DNA of 47,975 nt, taken from positions 1-47,975 of the forward strand of contig JAOTTL010000003.1 of NCBI GenBank assembly GCA_029864385.1, given 5' to 3'. Each line of letters starts with the position of its first letter. Positions within the stretch are counted from its first letter, which is position 1. The DNA is from SG8-41 sp029864385. Its GTDB lineage: Bacteria; Pseudomonadota; Gammaproteobacteria; Burkholderiales; SG8-41. Shown here in pieces: positions 38,203 to 47,975 of the stretch. The notes under the pieces are model-generated. The model saw only the letters and a list, made by a program, of their open reading frames with translations. It ran no database searches and was not told the origin of the DNA. Made by a program: the position numbers and the translations under genes.

Positions 38203-38736
38203 GTGGCGGCAGCCTCGAGCACCCGGTTGTTTTTCGCTGCATGGCCTGCGCCCGATGTGCAGCATGCGTTGGGCGGCTTTGCGCGCTCGGCGCAGCGTGA
38301 GTGCGACGGTCGCGTCGTGCCCGCCCACAATATCCATCTCACGCTCGTGTTCCTCGGCGCGGTTCCGCGCGAGCGCCTCGACGGACTCGAGACGCTCGCG
38401 GCGACGATCGTGGGAGAGCCGTTTACGCTGGCGGTCGACCACGTGGATTACTGGCGCCACAACCGGATCGTCTGGGCCGGCGTCAAGGAGTGCCCGGATG
38501 GTTTGACCGCGCTGGTGAAGCGGATTGCACAGGTGCTCACCGGCGCGGGTTTCCAGCTCGATAACCGACCTTACGTGCCGCATGTCACTCTGCTGCGGGA
38601 CGCGGCCCGCGCGCCCGCCCAGAACCGGCTCGCCCCCATTGCGTGGCCGGTAACCGAATTCGCCCTCGTCGAATCGGTCCAGCTCGATCACTCGCACCTG
38701 TACGAGGTACTGCAATCCTGGCCGCTGGGGACTTAG
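38203..38736 (+). CDS. thpR: RNA 2',3'-cyclic phosphodiesterase ThpR (LigT/2H family)
   Basis: A 177-residue 2H phosphoesterase. The two catalytic H-x-T motifs are HLTLVFLG (about residue 45) and HVTLLRDA (about 127). The family opens cyclic phosphates on RNA ends and was described as 2'-5' RNA ligase. GTG at 38203 gives the normal length. Starting at an upstream in-frame GTG would add a 46-residue Pro/Arg repeat leader, so the true start should be checked. It converges on rpoD. Confidence 0.88.
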   Translation: MAAASSTRLFFAAWPAPDVQHALGGFARSAQRECDGRVVPAHNIHLTLVFLGAVPRERLDGLETLAATIVGEPFTLAVDHVDYWRHNRIVWAGVKECPDGLTALVKRIAQVLTGAGFQLDNRPYVPHVTLLRDAARAPAQNRLAPIAWPVTEFALVESVQLDHSHLYEVLQSWPLGT

Positions 38737-38754
38737 AGCGCGTAACAGAATCGG

Positions 38755-40983
<2,229 letters not shown>

Positions 40984-41001
40984 AGTGGGATTCTGGTACA
41001 A

Positions 41002-41399
41002 AAACCGGAGGGATTACAGGAGGCGGACATCGATCGGATACAACCCCGGGAGCGGATCATGACACCCTTGAGCACCCCCGACAAGCTGTTTAAGCGCCCC
41101 TAACAGGATGAAACGCGCGTGCGGTGCGGGCTGGCACGATTCTTGGCCCATAGTGCCCTCTCTGATTTACCCTGAAACTGGCTAATCCAACACTTTTCGC
41201 ATGTTCCCCGCCAAATCGTCGCTTCAAATTCACGCGGAATCGACATACCCATAGCGCATTCAGGTGCAACGTAGCTGCGAGTAAGTGGCTAACGCCTTGC
41301 TCCGCTTGAGGGATGTCAACTGCAAGCGCACAATGACACCTTACAAACCGCCTAATTTGTCAACCAATTCACTTGTTGGGCCGTGTAGGAGATGCCGCG
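41002..41399. other. rpoD-hemolysin III intergenic region
   Basis: These 398 bases have no recognised gene. They should hold the rpoD promoter (reading left) and the promoter for the gene at 41400, but no strong consensus was seen. TGGCACGATTCTTGGCC at 41132-41148 resembles a sigma-54 site but lacks the invariant GC at -12. Confidence 0.5.
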
Positions 41400-42053
41400 A
41401 TGGTCGAAGTTTCGGGGTTGCAAGAGCGGCCGCAGTCCCTCGGCGAGGAGATCGCCAACAGCGTTAGCCACGGTCTCGGCTTGCTGGCGGCGCTCGCTGC
41501 CTTCCCGGTTCTTGTCACCGCCGCGCATCAACGTGGAAACGTAACCGAAATCGTAGGCGCGAGCGTGTTCGCGACCACCGTGGTGCTGCTGTATCTCACA
41601 TCCGCGCTCTTTCACGCTTTGCCGGGGTGCCGCGCGAAGCGCGTATTCCAGATTCTCGATCACTCGGCAATCTACCTCCTCATCGCCGGGACCTACACGC
41701 CGTTTACCCTCGGCGTGCTCCGCGGCGCCTGGGGCTGGACGCTGTTCGGGCTCGTGTGGGGCTTCGCCGTCGTCGGTACGGTGCTGAAGGTCTTCGGCGG
41801 CGTTCGAGACACGACGATCTCGACGTGGGTGTATCTCGCGATGGGTTGGTTGATCCTAATCGCGGCCGATGTGGTGTGGACTCTTGTGCCCAATTGGGGG
41901 CTTTTCTGGCTGATCGCAGGGGGTATCGCTTATACGGCAGGTGCGGCGTTTTTTATGGCGGAACGAATCAGATACTTTCACTTTGTGTGGCACCTGTTCG
42001 TTATCGCGGGCACGGCGTGTCACTTTATCGCGGTTCTGTGGTACGCGGCCTGA
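41400..42053 (+). CDS. Hemolysin III / PAQR-family membrane protein
   Basis: A 217-residue seven-helix membrane protein of the hemolysin III (YqfA/PAQR) family. Family features: EEIANSVSHGLGLLAA near the start, the TSALFHALPG histidine, DHSAIYLLIAGTYTPF in the middle and the terminal FHFVWHLFVIAGTACHF with the metal-binding histidines. PAQR proteins are thought to be membrane hydrolases with a zinc site. Despite the name, a lytic role is not established. ATG at 41400 follows AGGAGA. An eroded attC-like site begins at its stop codon. Confidence 0.92.
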   Translation: MVEVSGLQERPQSLGEEIANSVSHGLGLLAALAAFPVLVTAAHQRGNVTEIVGASVFATTVVLLYLTSALFHALPGCRAKRVFQILDHSAIYLLIAGTYTPFTLGVLRGAWGWTLFGLVWGFAVVGTVLKVFGGVRDTTISTWVYLAMGWLILIAADVVWTLVPNWGLFWLIAGGIAYTAGAAFFMAERIRYFHFVWHLFVIAGTACHFIAVLWYAA

Positions 42054-42106
42054 CCAAGCGCTGCAGCCGATCACAGGACGCGGCGGCTGAGCGCCAACGT
42101 TGAGGG
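42046..42106 (+). repeat. Degenerate integron attC-like site
   Basis: GCGCTGCAGCCG (42058-42069) pairs with CGGCTGAGCGC (42084-42094) except for one extra G at position 42063, the extrahelical base typical of the attC L'' arm. Outside, CCTGACC stands where attC has CCTAACC, and AACGTTGAGG where it has AACGTTAGGC. It starts at the stop codon of the hemolysin III gene, as in gene cassettes. Confidence 0.6.
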
Positions 42107-42165
42107 TGTAGAGAACGCCATGCCGTAACTTGCTTGAACGGCCGTACCCTCTACTGCTTTAGGGT

Positions 42166-42181
42166 CCCTTCTTCAGAAGGG
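42166..42181 (+). promoter_or_regulatory. Hairpin overlapping a ribosome-binding site
   Basis: CCCTTCT-TC-AGAAGGG is a perfect 7-bp stem. Its right arm merges into GGGAGA, the ribosome-binding site of the lipoprotein gene at 42192, so folding could reduce translation. Confidence 0.45.
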
Positions 42182-42191
42182 AGAACGTGAG

Positions 42192-42476
42192 ATGCGATCT
42201 CTTATCATTACCGTCATAACGCTCTTTCTCGCTGTTACAGTAGGGTGTGCTGGTAATCCGAACAGCTCTTTAGCGATGCGGTGCGACAATGGCCTGGAAG
42301 TGGCCTATAAAGAACTGGACTTCGCCAAGGCCAATGGTTTTGACGGCACCGTGGAATATTCAAAAGCGGCCAGTTTGCTGGCGGCCGCAAAGATCCAGTC
42401 GGAATTTGGCAAATATCCCAACTGTATAGACAAGGTCCAGCGAGCCAGGGCTTATATCGTTAAATCAAGGAAATGA
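42192..42476 (+). CDS. Small lipoprotein of unknown function
   Basis: A 94-residue lipoprotein. The signal peptide ends in TVGC (cysteine about residue 19). The mature part contains MRCDNGLEVAYKELDFAKAN and AASLLAAAKIQSEFGKYPNC, both helical, with two cysteines that may form a disulfide. Helical small lipoproteins of this pattern occur in beta- and gammaproteobacteria without known function. A good ribosome-binding site (GGGAGA) and lower GC than the neighbours suggest an independently acquired gene. Confidence 0.78.
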   Translation: MRSLIITVITLFLAVTVGCAGNPNSSLAMRCDNGLEVAYKELDFAKANGFDGTVEYSKAASLLAAAKIQSEFGKYPNCIDKVQRARAYIVKSRK

Positions 42477-42496
42477 TAAGCGGCTCGATTCGCAAG

Positions 42497-43810
42497 CTAA
42501 ACCGTTCGCGCCAAAGGCAGCTCGACCCGCGCCTGCAAACCTCCGCCATCGCGCGGCGCGAGTTTGACGTCCCCGCCGTGCATGTGGGCAATGCGCTCGA
42601 CGATCGCGAGCCCGAGCCCGGTGCCGCTTCCTGAGCGCGCGTTATCCTTGCGCGTGAAGGGCCGCATCATCTGCTCGACCGCTTCCACAGGAATGCCCGG
42701 TCCGCGGTCGAGTACGTCGATAACGGCCCGGCCGTTTTCGGCCGCTGTCCGGACCTCGACTTCGCCATTGCCGTGGCGGAGCGCGTTGTCGATCAGGTTG
42801 GCGATCAACCGCTGGACGGCCAGGGGGCGCAACGGCAGAGGCGGCAGCTCCGCGAGCTGCAGTTTGAGGGGCTTGCCGCCACGCGCATAGCGCTCGCCAA
42901 TGCCGTGCACGATGGCGTTGAGGTCGCCATCGTTGACGACGGCCTCTCCCTGCCCCGCGCGCGCGAAGTCCAGAAACTGATTGATCGCAGCATCGATGTC
43001 ATCGATGTCTTGCACCATCCCGGAGGTAAGCGCAGCGTCCTCCTGGTTCGGGAGCATCTCGATGCCGAGACGGATGCGTGAGAGCGGCGTGCGAAGGTCG
43101 TGAGACACCCCGGCCAGCAGGAGCGCGCGCTCGTCATCGGCGCGCTTCAGGTCCGCCGTCATTTGATTGAACGCGCCCGCAAGCGTGCGGATCTCCGTGG
43201 GCCCGGTCTCGACAATCGGGGGCGGGGTGCGCCCGCGGCCCACCTCCGCTGCGGCGCGGCTCAGCGCCTTTAGCGGGCGGTTAACGCGCGCGACAATCAA
43301 GGTCGCGCCGATGAGAGAGAGCGCAAGCACCAGCGCGCCCCATCCGATCCAGCGCAGGGGGTCGTTGAGCTCCAGCCGCGAGCGCGGAAGGAAGACCCAG
43401 TACTCGTCCCCGTCGATTTCAAAACTGACCCACGTGCCACGTACCCCGTCACGGCTCACGGCGAGGCGGGTGCTCGTGCCGAGCTTGCGCTTGAGGTCGT
43501 CCTCGACGATATTGAGGAACGGCCGGTCTGGCAGGGGCGCGGTGCGCTCTTCGGGCTCGCCGACGTAGACCTGGATTCCCTCCTCGCGGGACAGATCCTG
43601 CAACAGTGCCAGACGTTTCGAAGGCTGCGCGCTAATCAGCGCCGCGCGTGTGAGGTTGACGACGCTCACGATCTGCTGCGCGACCCGGTGCGCGCGTGGC
43701 TCACGCTCGGTCACACGCAGAATCGCGAGCCAGGCGAGGTGCGCGACGATCATCACCAGCGCGATGAGCAGCACGCTGCGCCAGAGCAGCGTGCGTGGCC
43801 ACAATGTCAT
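42497..43810 (-). CDS. envZ: EnvZ-like sensor histidine kinase
   Basis: A 437-residue transmembrane kinase. TM1 (about 12-32) and TM2 (about 155-177) flank a periplasmic domain of some 120 residues. A HAMP domain follows, then the phospho-acceptor box LLAGVSHDLRTPLSRIRLGIE, NLIDNALRHGNG (N-box) and DRGPGIP with SGTGLGLAIVERI for ATP. The sequence and order are those of EnvZ-type kinases that signal to OmpR, encoded next to it. ATG at 43810 is chosen because the open frame upstream runs through the heptad array. Signal is presumably envelope stress or osmolarity. Confidence 0.92.
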   Translation of the reverse strand: MTLWPRTLLWRSVLLIALVMIVAHLAWLAILRVTEREPRAHRVAQQIVSVVNLTRAALISAQPSKRLALLQDLSREEGIQVYVGEPEERTAPLPDRPFLNIVEDDLKRKLGTSTRLAVSRDGVRGTWVSFEIDGDEYWVFLPRSRLELNDPLRWIGWGALVLALSLIGATLIVARVNRPLKALSRAAAEVGRGRTPPPIVETGPTEIRTLAGAFNQMTADLKRADDERALLLAGVSHDLRTPLSRIRLGIEMLPNQEDAALTSGMVQDIDDIDAAINQFLDFARAGQGEAVVNDGDLNAIVHGIGERYARGGKPLKLQLAELPPLPLRPLAVQRLIANLIDNALRHGNGEVEVRTAAENGRAVIDVLDRGPGIPVEAVEQMMRPFTRKDNARSGSGTGLGLAIVERIAHMHGGDVKLAPRDGGGLQARVELPLARTV

Positions 43811-43817
43811 GACGGAG

Positions 43818-43945
43818 CGTGACGGGTGATAGGTGACAGGTGACCGGAAAAAACCGTGACCGGTGACCAGTAACCGGTGACCGGAAACATCCAAATTGCC
43901 GATTTCGTCAAATCACTCGCCACTCGTCACTCGTCACTCGTCACT
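43818..43945. repeat. Heptad array pair between ompR and envZ
   Basis: The left array (43818-43884) holds eight or more GTGACNG heptads. The right array (43911-43945) holds CGTCACT four times in opposite orientation. The right array includes the ompR stop codon (43927-43929) and the codons for its last residues VTSDE. Confidence 0.9.
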
Positions 43946-44667
43946 GGGCCTTTGCCGTCGGGGATGAAGACATAGCCGAAGCCCCACACGGTCTGAAGGA
44001 AGGCGGGCTTGGACGGATCCGCCTCGATGAGCTTCCGGAGCCGCGAGACCTGCACATCGATCGACCGGTCGAACGCCCCGAATTCACGTCCGCGGGCAAG
44101 CTCCATCAGCTTGTCGCGCGAGAGCGGGGTGCGCGGATGCTGCGTGAGCACTTTGAGCAGCGCAAACTCCCCCGTCGTGAGGGGCACCTCCGCGCCACCG
44201 CGGGTGAGCGAGCGCGCGGCAAGATCGAGGTGGAAAGATCCGAACTCGACAACCTGGTGATCGGCGCTCGGCGCGCCGGGCGGGGCCGGCGGCGGCTGAC
44301 GTCGCAGCACGGCCTGGATGCGGGCTACCAGCTCGCGCGGATTGAACGGTTTGGGCAGGTAATCATCGGCGCCGATCTCGAGCCCGACGATCCGGTCTAC
44401 TTCGTCGCCCTTGGCGGTGAGCATGATGATCGGCATCTTCTCGCCGCCGCCGCGCAGCCGCCGGCAAATGGAAAGACCGTCTTCGCCCGGCAGCATCAGA
44501 TCGAGAATCATCAGGTCGTAGCGCTCGCGGGCCAACTGCCGGTTCATTTCGGTCGCGTCGTGGACGACACGCACCGCGAATCCCTGCTCATTGAGGTAAC
44601 GGTTGAGCAGATCGCGCAGCCGCGCATCATCGTCGACCACGAGAATCTTTGTCTTGCTTTCAGCCAT
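43927..44667 (-). CDS. ompR: OmpR-type response regulator
   Basis: A 246-residue regulator. The receiver domain has ILVVDDDARLRDLL, the phosphorylated aspartate in LDLMLPGEDG (about residue 56), LTAKGDEVDRI and GADDYLPKPFNP. The C-terminal winged helix has GEFALLKVLTQHPRTPLSRDKL, FDRSIDVQVSRLRKLIE and WGFGYVFIPDG. This is the OmpR subfamily. It is upstream of envZ on the minus strand. The last residues (GPVTSDE) are encoded by the heptad array and differ from the usual OmpR end. ATG at 44667. Confidence 0.95.
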   Translation of the reverse strand: MAESKTKILVVDDDARLRDLLNRYLNEQGFAVRVVHDATEMNRQLARERYDLMILDLMLPGEDGLSICRRLRGGGEKMPIIMLTAKGDEVDRIVGLEIGADDYLPKPFNPRELVARIQAVLRRQPPPAPPGAPSADHQVVEFGSFHLDLAARSLTRGGAEVPLTTGEFALLKVLTQHPRTPLSRDKLMELARGREFGAFDRSIDVQVSRLRKLIEADPSKPAFLQTVWGFGYVFIPDGKGPVTSDE

Positions 44668-45123
44668 GGGCCAATCGTACCCGCTCGAACCAACCGGTGC
44701 CACAACATTGTAAGTCTTTATTGCGGCTGCTGCGCTTGCAACAGTCTGTTACAAAAAGTGAAGTTTCTGCAATGAATGTTGCCGGTTGCGCCGCTAGTCT
44801 GGGCGGCAGGCGGATCGGCGATAGGCGTGCCGGGCGCGGACAAAGTCGGTATTGGCGTTGCCGGGGATACACGTGATTTTTCCCGACGTGTACTTCCCGT
44901 GGTCGCAATGAGCCGCAGGCGGGACGGCCGTGGCATTTGTCACACGACCTTGCGGGCCGGCCCGCCATCGAAACATCTTGTTACAAACAGGTCCCAATGG
45001 AAACAGTCGATTTACATGCTCGGTTTAGCATGCATCAACGCCTGAATCCATTGGGGCGTCGCCGGCGGCAAGGGCCGAACAAGGCCCGCGCAACACCGGC
45101 ATTAACTTGAAACGGAGACAAGC
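44668..45123. other. Divergent control region ompR / cationic-protein genes
   Basis: This 456-base region has no gene. TGTTACAAA occurs twice (near 44751 and 44972), once close to ompR and once about 150 bases before the gene at 45124. That could fit binding of an OmpR-type regulator, but the match to known OmpR boxes is only partial. The rest is GC-rich and featureless. Confidence 0.4.
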
Positions 45124-45885
45124 ATGAAGAGCATGACAATCAGTGCACTGTTGGTAGCATTACTCGCGGGCGTGGTCGCGGTGCCCGCCGTGGCGGCGGA
45201 GCGTGAGCGCGGCATGCGCGAACGCGGTGTCAACGCACGCCAGCAGACGCAGCAGCAACGCATCCGTCAAGGCGTGCGGCAAGGCGACTTGACACGCGGC
45301 GAGACGCGCAACCTGCAGCGTGAGTCCCGCAACGTGCGCCGCGAACAGCGGGCCTTCCGGGCTGATGGAAATCTGAGCGCTAGCGAGCGGCGGCATCTCA
45401 ACCGTGATCGCAATCGTCTCTCGCGCGATATTCATCGCCAGCGTAACAACGGTCAGCGTCGCTTCACGAATCGCGGCAGTGATCGGCGCTTCGCGAATCG
45501 CGGCCAAGGGCATGCATTCGGGCGTCACGGCACCGATCGCCGATCCTGGGGTCGAGGCGCCGAACGCCGTTTCGGGACCCACGGCAGTCATCCCCGTTTC
45601 GGCAATCGGTGGGGTCATCGCTCTCAGAGCCGGGCTTCGTCGCGTATCGATAGGATGCAGGCTAAGCAGCACCGTCGTATCGTGCCGGGTATACGCTCCG
45701 GTGAGCTAACGCAGCGCGAAGCACGGCGCTTGCGCGGCGAGCAGCGCATGATCCGGCGCCAGGAGCGTGCTTATCTCGCCGACGGCCGTCTAAGCCGTGG
45801 CGAGCGGCGCGACCTCTACGGGGATCTACGCAGCGCGAACCGGCCCATCTATAATCAGACTCACGATGCCCAGACGCGGCGTTGA
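45124..45885 (+). CDS. Secreted cationic repeat protein
   Basis: A 253-residue, very Arg-rich protein with a clear signal peptide (ALLVALLAGVVAVPAVAAE). Two copies of a ~60-residue helical unit are visible. One is at residues 45-107 (IRQGVRQGDLTRGETRNLQ, then ADGNLSASERRHLNRDRNRL), the other at 184-250 (GIRSGELTQREARRLRGEQ, then ADGRLSRGERRDLYGDLRSA). Between them is a Gly/Arg/Phe-rich linker of FANRG and FGTHG motifs. The ADGxLSxxER element is reminiscent of EF-hand-like loops but lacks enough acids for calcium. No function known. It lies divergent from ompR. Confidence 0.82.
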   Translation: MKSMTISALLVALLAGVVAVPAVAAERERGMRERGVNARQQTQQQRIRQGVRQGDLTRGETRNLQRESRNVRREQRAFRADGNLSASERRHLNRDRNRLSRDIHRQRNNGQRRFTNRGSDRRFANRGQGHAFGRHGTDRRSWGRGAERRFGTHGSHPRFGNRWGHRSQSRASSRIDRMQAKQHRRIVPGIRSGELTQREARRLRGEQRMIRRQERAYLADGRLSRGERRDLYGDLRSANRPIYNQTHDAQTRR

Positions 45886-45900
45886 TCGATAGGTGCCCTT

Positions 45901-46185
45901 GTGAAAATGCTGTTCCTGGTTGCTGCGGTGAGTGCGCTGTTGCTGCCGTCGCCGGCCGATGCCCGCGATTGGCGCCGCTCCGGCGCATTCCTCCAGACTC
46001 AGGCGCGGCAGGCCGACAAGGACCGAGATCAGTATCGGCGCGGCAGCCGTGATGCGCGGCGCACCGAGCGTAACGGCCGCAACCGGGGACGCCGTGACCA
46101 CCTAACCGAGGAAGAGCGGCGCGAATTACATCGCGACCTCGACCGGGCGCGGCGCGAGATCTACCGGCGCGATCGAAGCCGCTAG
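45901..46185 (+). CDS. Small secreted basic protein
   Basis: A 94-residue protein with a signal peptide (MLFLVAAVSALLLPSPADA). The mature part is rich in Arg/Asp, and LTEEERRELHRDLDRARREIY repeats the second half of the unit in the gene before it, so the two are related. GTG start at 45901, 15 bases after the preceding stop; the pair is probably one operon. Function unknown. Confidence 0.75.
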   Translation: MKMLFLVAAVSALLLPSPADARDWRRSGAFLQTQARQADKDRDQYRRGSRDARRTERNGRNRGRRDHLTEEERRELHRDLDRARREIYRRDRSR

Positions 46186-46205
46186 CCTGTACGACCTCGG
46201 GTGTT

Positions 46206-46427
46206 TTGGCGCTAGCGGCCCTGGCGTGTCGGGTGCGCGGCGGGCGCTACGGGCGGGCACCTGGCCTGTCTCGCCTGGAGGGTAACGGGAACATGCCGTT
46301 CGCCGTGGATTTTCGCGATCTCTATGCGAAGGTGCTCGAGTGCTGGTGGGGCGTTGACTCGGCTCGAGCCCTCATCGACCGTTTCGCGCCCGTCGGGCTG
46401 CTGCGGGCCGTCATGACGGCGTATTAG
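46206..46427 (+). pseudogene. DUF1501 C-terminal remnant
   Basis: The frame reads VRGGRYGRAPGLSRL, then DFRDLYAKVLECWWGVDSA and RFAPVGLLRA before its stop. This matches the end of DUF1501 proteins (VRGG-x-YG, DFR-x-VYATVLE-x-W-GV, RFAPL), an exported sulfatase-like family. Nothing before residue ~10 matches and no signal peptide or catalytic part is present. It is a leftover of a lost gene rather than a 73-residue protein. Confidence 0.65.
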
Positions 46428-46505
46428 GACCCAGGCCGAAGGCGCCCGGGGCCGGCGGCCGGCTTCCTCGCTTAGGTCGCCTCAAGAGGCTAAAATAGCG
46501 TTGCT

Positions 46506-46538
46506 GCCCGGGCCTGGACGCCCTGGGCGGGGGTTTTT
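46506..46538 (+). terminator. Possible rho-independent terminator
   Basis: GCCCGGG (46506-46512) can pair with CCCTGGGC (46521-46528) with one bulge, followed by GGGGG and TTTTT. The five Gs between stem and T-run make it imperfect. It lies between the DUF1501 remnant and the DGQHR gene. Confidence 0.3.
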
Positions 46539-46575
46539 GCAGGCTCAAGACCAATAACTCCGGGACAACCAGGCC

Positions 46576-47706
46576 ATGCTTGCTACGCGCATCCGACAGA
46601 AGGACAGCATCTTTTATTTCGCGAGTTGTCCGGCGAAGGACATTCTGGGCAAGGTCAGGTTCATCAGCCGCTATTACGGGGAGGGGGAGCAGATCGCGCC
46701 GCAGGTGATCTCGCAGACCGACGAGATCGCCCAGTTCATCGCCCGCATTGAGCACAACGACGCCGCCTTCCAGCGACAACTCTCTCGCGCCAAGGTGAGG
46801 GCGCTGAAGAACTTTTACGAAATGGCGGTCGGCCAGCCGCCGCTACCCGGCACCGTGCTGCTCTTCACGCACGAGACGCTCGGCTTCCAGGCGCTAAGTG
46901 GCGAGCAGAGCGTGGGGCGTCTGCAGGAACCGCAGTCGAAGTACCTCATCATCGACGGCCAGCATCGGCTGGCCGCATTGCATTTCTACCTGCGCGAGCG
47001 GCCAGGCGAAGGCAACAACCTTCAAGTGCCGTGCATCATCTTCGATGGCCGGAGCGAGGACTTCGCCGCCGAGATGTTCGTCATCATCAATTCCACGCCG
47101 ACGCGCATCAACAAGAGCCACTTGGTGGACCTCTATGAGCGCATCTCCTGGGCCGATCCGGACCGGCGCTTCGCGGCGCGTCTGGTGGAGAAGCTCTACA
47201 GCGAGGGTGACAGCCCGCTCCGGTACCGCATCAACCGGCTCGGGGGGCGTAGCCAGCAGGACAAGTGGATCCTGCAGGCGGAGCTCTTCAACGAGCTGCA
47301 CCGCTGGGTGAGCGGCGAATGGCGCAAGATTCAGCGCGCGTCGCACGTGAGCCGCGAGGCCGAGCGCTACTACGCGATCGTGCGGGACTTCCTCAAGGCC
47401 GCGCAACGGGTCTGGGGCAACGGCTGGGGCCATCCCAACTACATGGTTACCAAGCCGGTAACGTTGAAAGCGATGATTCGCGTGTGCGCTGACCTTGCCC
47501 GCGACGATGCCGATCCGACTGACGGGCGCCAGCAACGCTGGGAGGCCCGGCTCGCGCCGTGGACCGAGAAAGTGCGCGAGTTTCGCGTCGAAGGTTTCTA
47601 CGAGCGCTTCCCCGCGAAGGGACAGATCGAGCGCGTTACGCGCATCCACCGCGACCTCGATCGACTCGCGCACATCGAACCGCGCGCCAGGGCTGCGCGC
47701 GACTGA
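46576..47706 (+). CDS. DGQHR-domain (DndB-like) protein
   Basis: A 376-residue protein with the DGQHR signature LIIDGQHRLAALHFYL (about residues 125-140), followed by FVIINSTPTRINKSHLVDLY. Both are features of the DGQHR/DndB family, ParB-like folds in DNA phosphorothioation control and related defence loci. No dndC/D/E or other defence gene is in the window, so it stands alone or its partners lie beyond the right edge. The C-terminal 150 residues are rich in aromatic and charged residues. Start ATG at 46576. Confidence 0.85.
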   Translation: MLATRIRQKDSIFYFASCPAKDILGKVRFISRYYGEGEQIAPQVISQTDEIAQFIARIEHNDAAFQRQLSRAKVRALKNFYEMAVGQPPLPGTVLLFTHETLGFQALSGEQSVGRLQEPQSKYLIIDGQHRLAALHFYLRERPGEGNNLQVPCIIFDGRSEDFAAEMFVIINSTPTRINKSHLVDLYERISWADPDRRFAARLVEKLYSEGDSPLRYRINRLGGRSQQDKWILQAELFNELHRWVSGEWRKIQRASHVSREAERYYAIVRDFLKAAQRVWGNGWGHPNYMVTKPVTLKAMIRVCADLARDDADPTDGRQQRWEARLAPWTEKVREFRVEGFYERFPAKGQIERVTRIHRDLDRLAHIEPRARAARD

Positions 47707-47975
47707 CACCCGCGGCACCATCGCACCCGACGAGGCGGCGCGCAGCCTTAAGCGGCGAAGTGCACGACCTCGGCCCCGCTATCGGCAAGCAATGGAGGCC
47801 ACCGCGTCGACCGCCTGCCCACCTCCGGGGTCACATCCCCGCTGAAGCGGGGCGGCTGTCGAGGTGGAGCAGGGGCCCCAATCTCAGATTGGGGATGCGA
47901 CCCGAGATCAGACGCAAAGGGACCGCCCGCCGCCCTCGACCGCCTGCGAGGTCAGATCCCCGAGCAATAAAGGTC
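47707..47975. repeat. Structured repeat region at the right edge
   Basis: No gene in the last 269 bases. CCTGCCCACCTC (47814-47825) pairs with GAGGTGGAGCAGG (47861-47873), enclosing CGGGG-TCACAT-CCCCG and an overlapping CCCCGCT/AGCGGGG hairpin. A separate perfect 9-bp stem, CCCCAATCT-C-AGATTGGGG, lies at 47876-47894. The string CGACCGCCTGC occurs at 47808 and again at 47937, each followed by a GGTCA-ATCCCC motif, so a longer repeat may continue beyond the window. Confidence 0.65.

Noticed and set aside
41132..41148. Sigma-54 promoter TGGCACG-N4-TTGG
   Set aside because: The -24 element is perfect but the invariant GC at -12 is GG, the next gene is 250 bases away, and no sigma-54 activator is nearby.
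41287..41382. Possible upstream attC (GGCTAAC ... GTTGGGC) before the hemolysin III gene
   Set aside because: The two outer boxes resemble R'' and R', but the sequence between does not form the required inner stem.

Overview
The window looks like a chromosome segment of a GC-rich proteobacterium, most probably an uncultivated betaproteobacterium. The case rests on the housekeeping genes: rpoD with a Lys/Arg-rich N-terminal extension, a trmJ-cysE-iscR start to an Fe-S operon, SuhB, Mfd, IspD/IspF and an EnvZ/OmpR pair. No rRNA, tRNA, CRISPR array or complete insertion sequence was seen.

Layout. 1-720 is genomic wreckage: an integrase N-terminus, pieces of a DUF1016 (YhcG-type) nuclease gene and the first codons of mutS. 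723-3721 holds a secreted protein, an alpha/beta hydrolase and a TPR lipoprotein. 3990-15020 is suhB (minus), trmJ, cysE and a long Fe-S assembly operon iscR-iscS-iscA-sufBCDSU-nfu-Rieske. Two IscR-type operators, each containing the stop codon of the gene before it, sit in front of cysE and iscR, so cysteine supply and cluster assembly appear to share one regulator. 15137-17856 has a membrane hydrolase-like protein, an M48 protease, a ridA remnant and a lipoprotein. 18019-27591 is a tightly overlapping aryl-polyene-type lipid/pigment cluster: ACP, ApeG-like, ligase, two dehydratases, acyltransferase, LolA-like, MMPL exporter, ketosynthase plus half chain-length factor, and glycosyltransferase. 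It has no ketoreductase. 27725-36398 (minus) carries DUF1015, a small protein, a DM13 protein, mfd and the complete AmmeMemoRadiSam trio. 36499-38736 (plus) is ispD, ispF, thpR. Then come rpoD (minus), a hemolysin III gene followed by an eroded attC-like site, a small lipoprotein, ompR-envZ (minus), two cationic periplasmic proteins, a DUF1501 remnant and a solitary DGQHR (DndB-like) gene with structured DNA behind it.

The most unusual signal is not a gene. At least eight places carry short-period tandem arrays (mostly 7 nt, also 8, 10 and 13 nt), usually as two arrays in opposite orientation around a short centre. The unit sequence differs at every locus while the architecture is kept. Several arrays contain the stop codon of the neighbouring gene, and one lies in frame inside mfd. 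A second class is short near-perfect hairpins: one pair shares arms at 4799 and 35548, and twin hairpins precede ispF. They also fall at gene ends or inside genes. Function is unknown; these are the best candidates for something undescribed.
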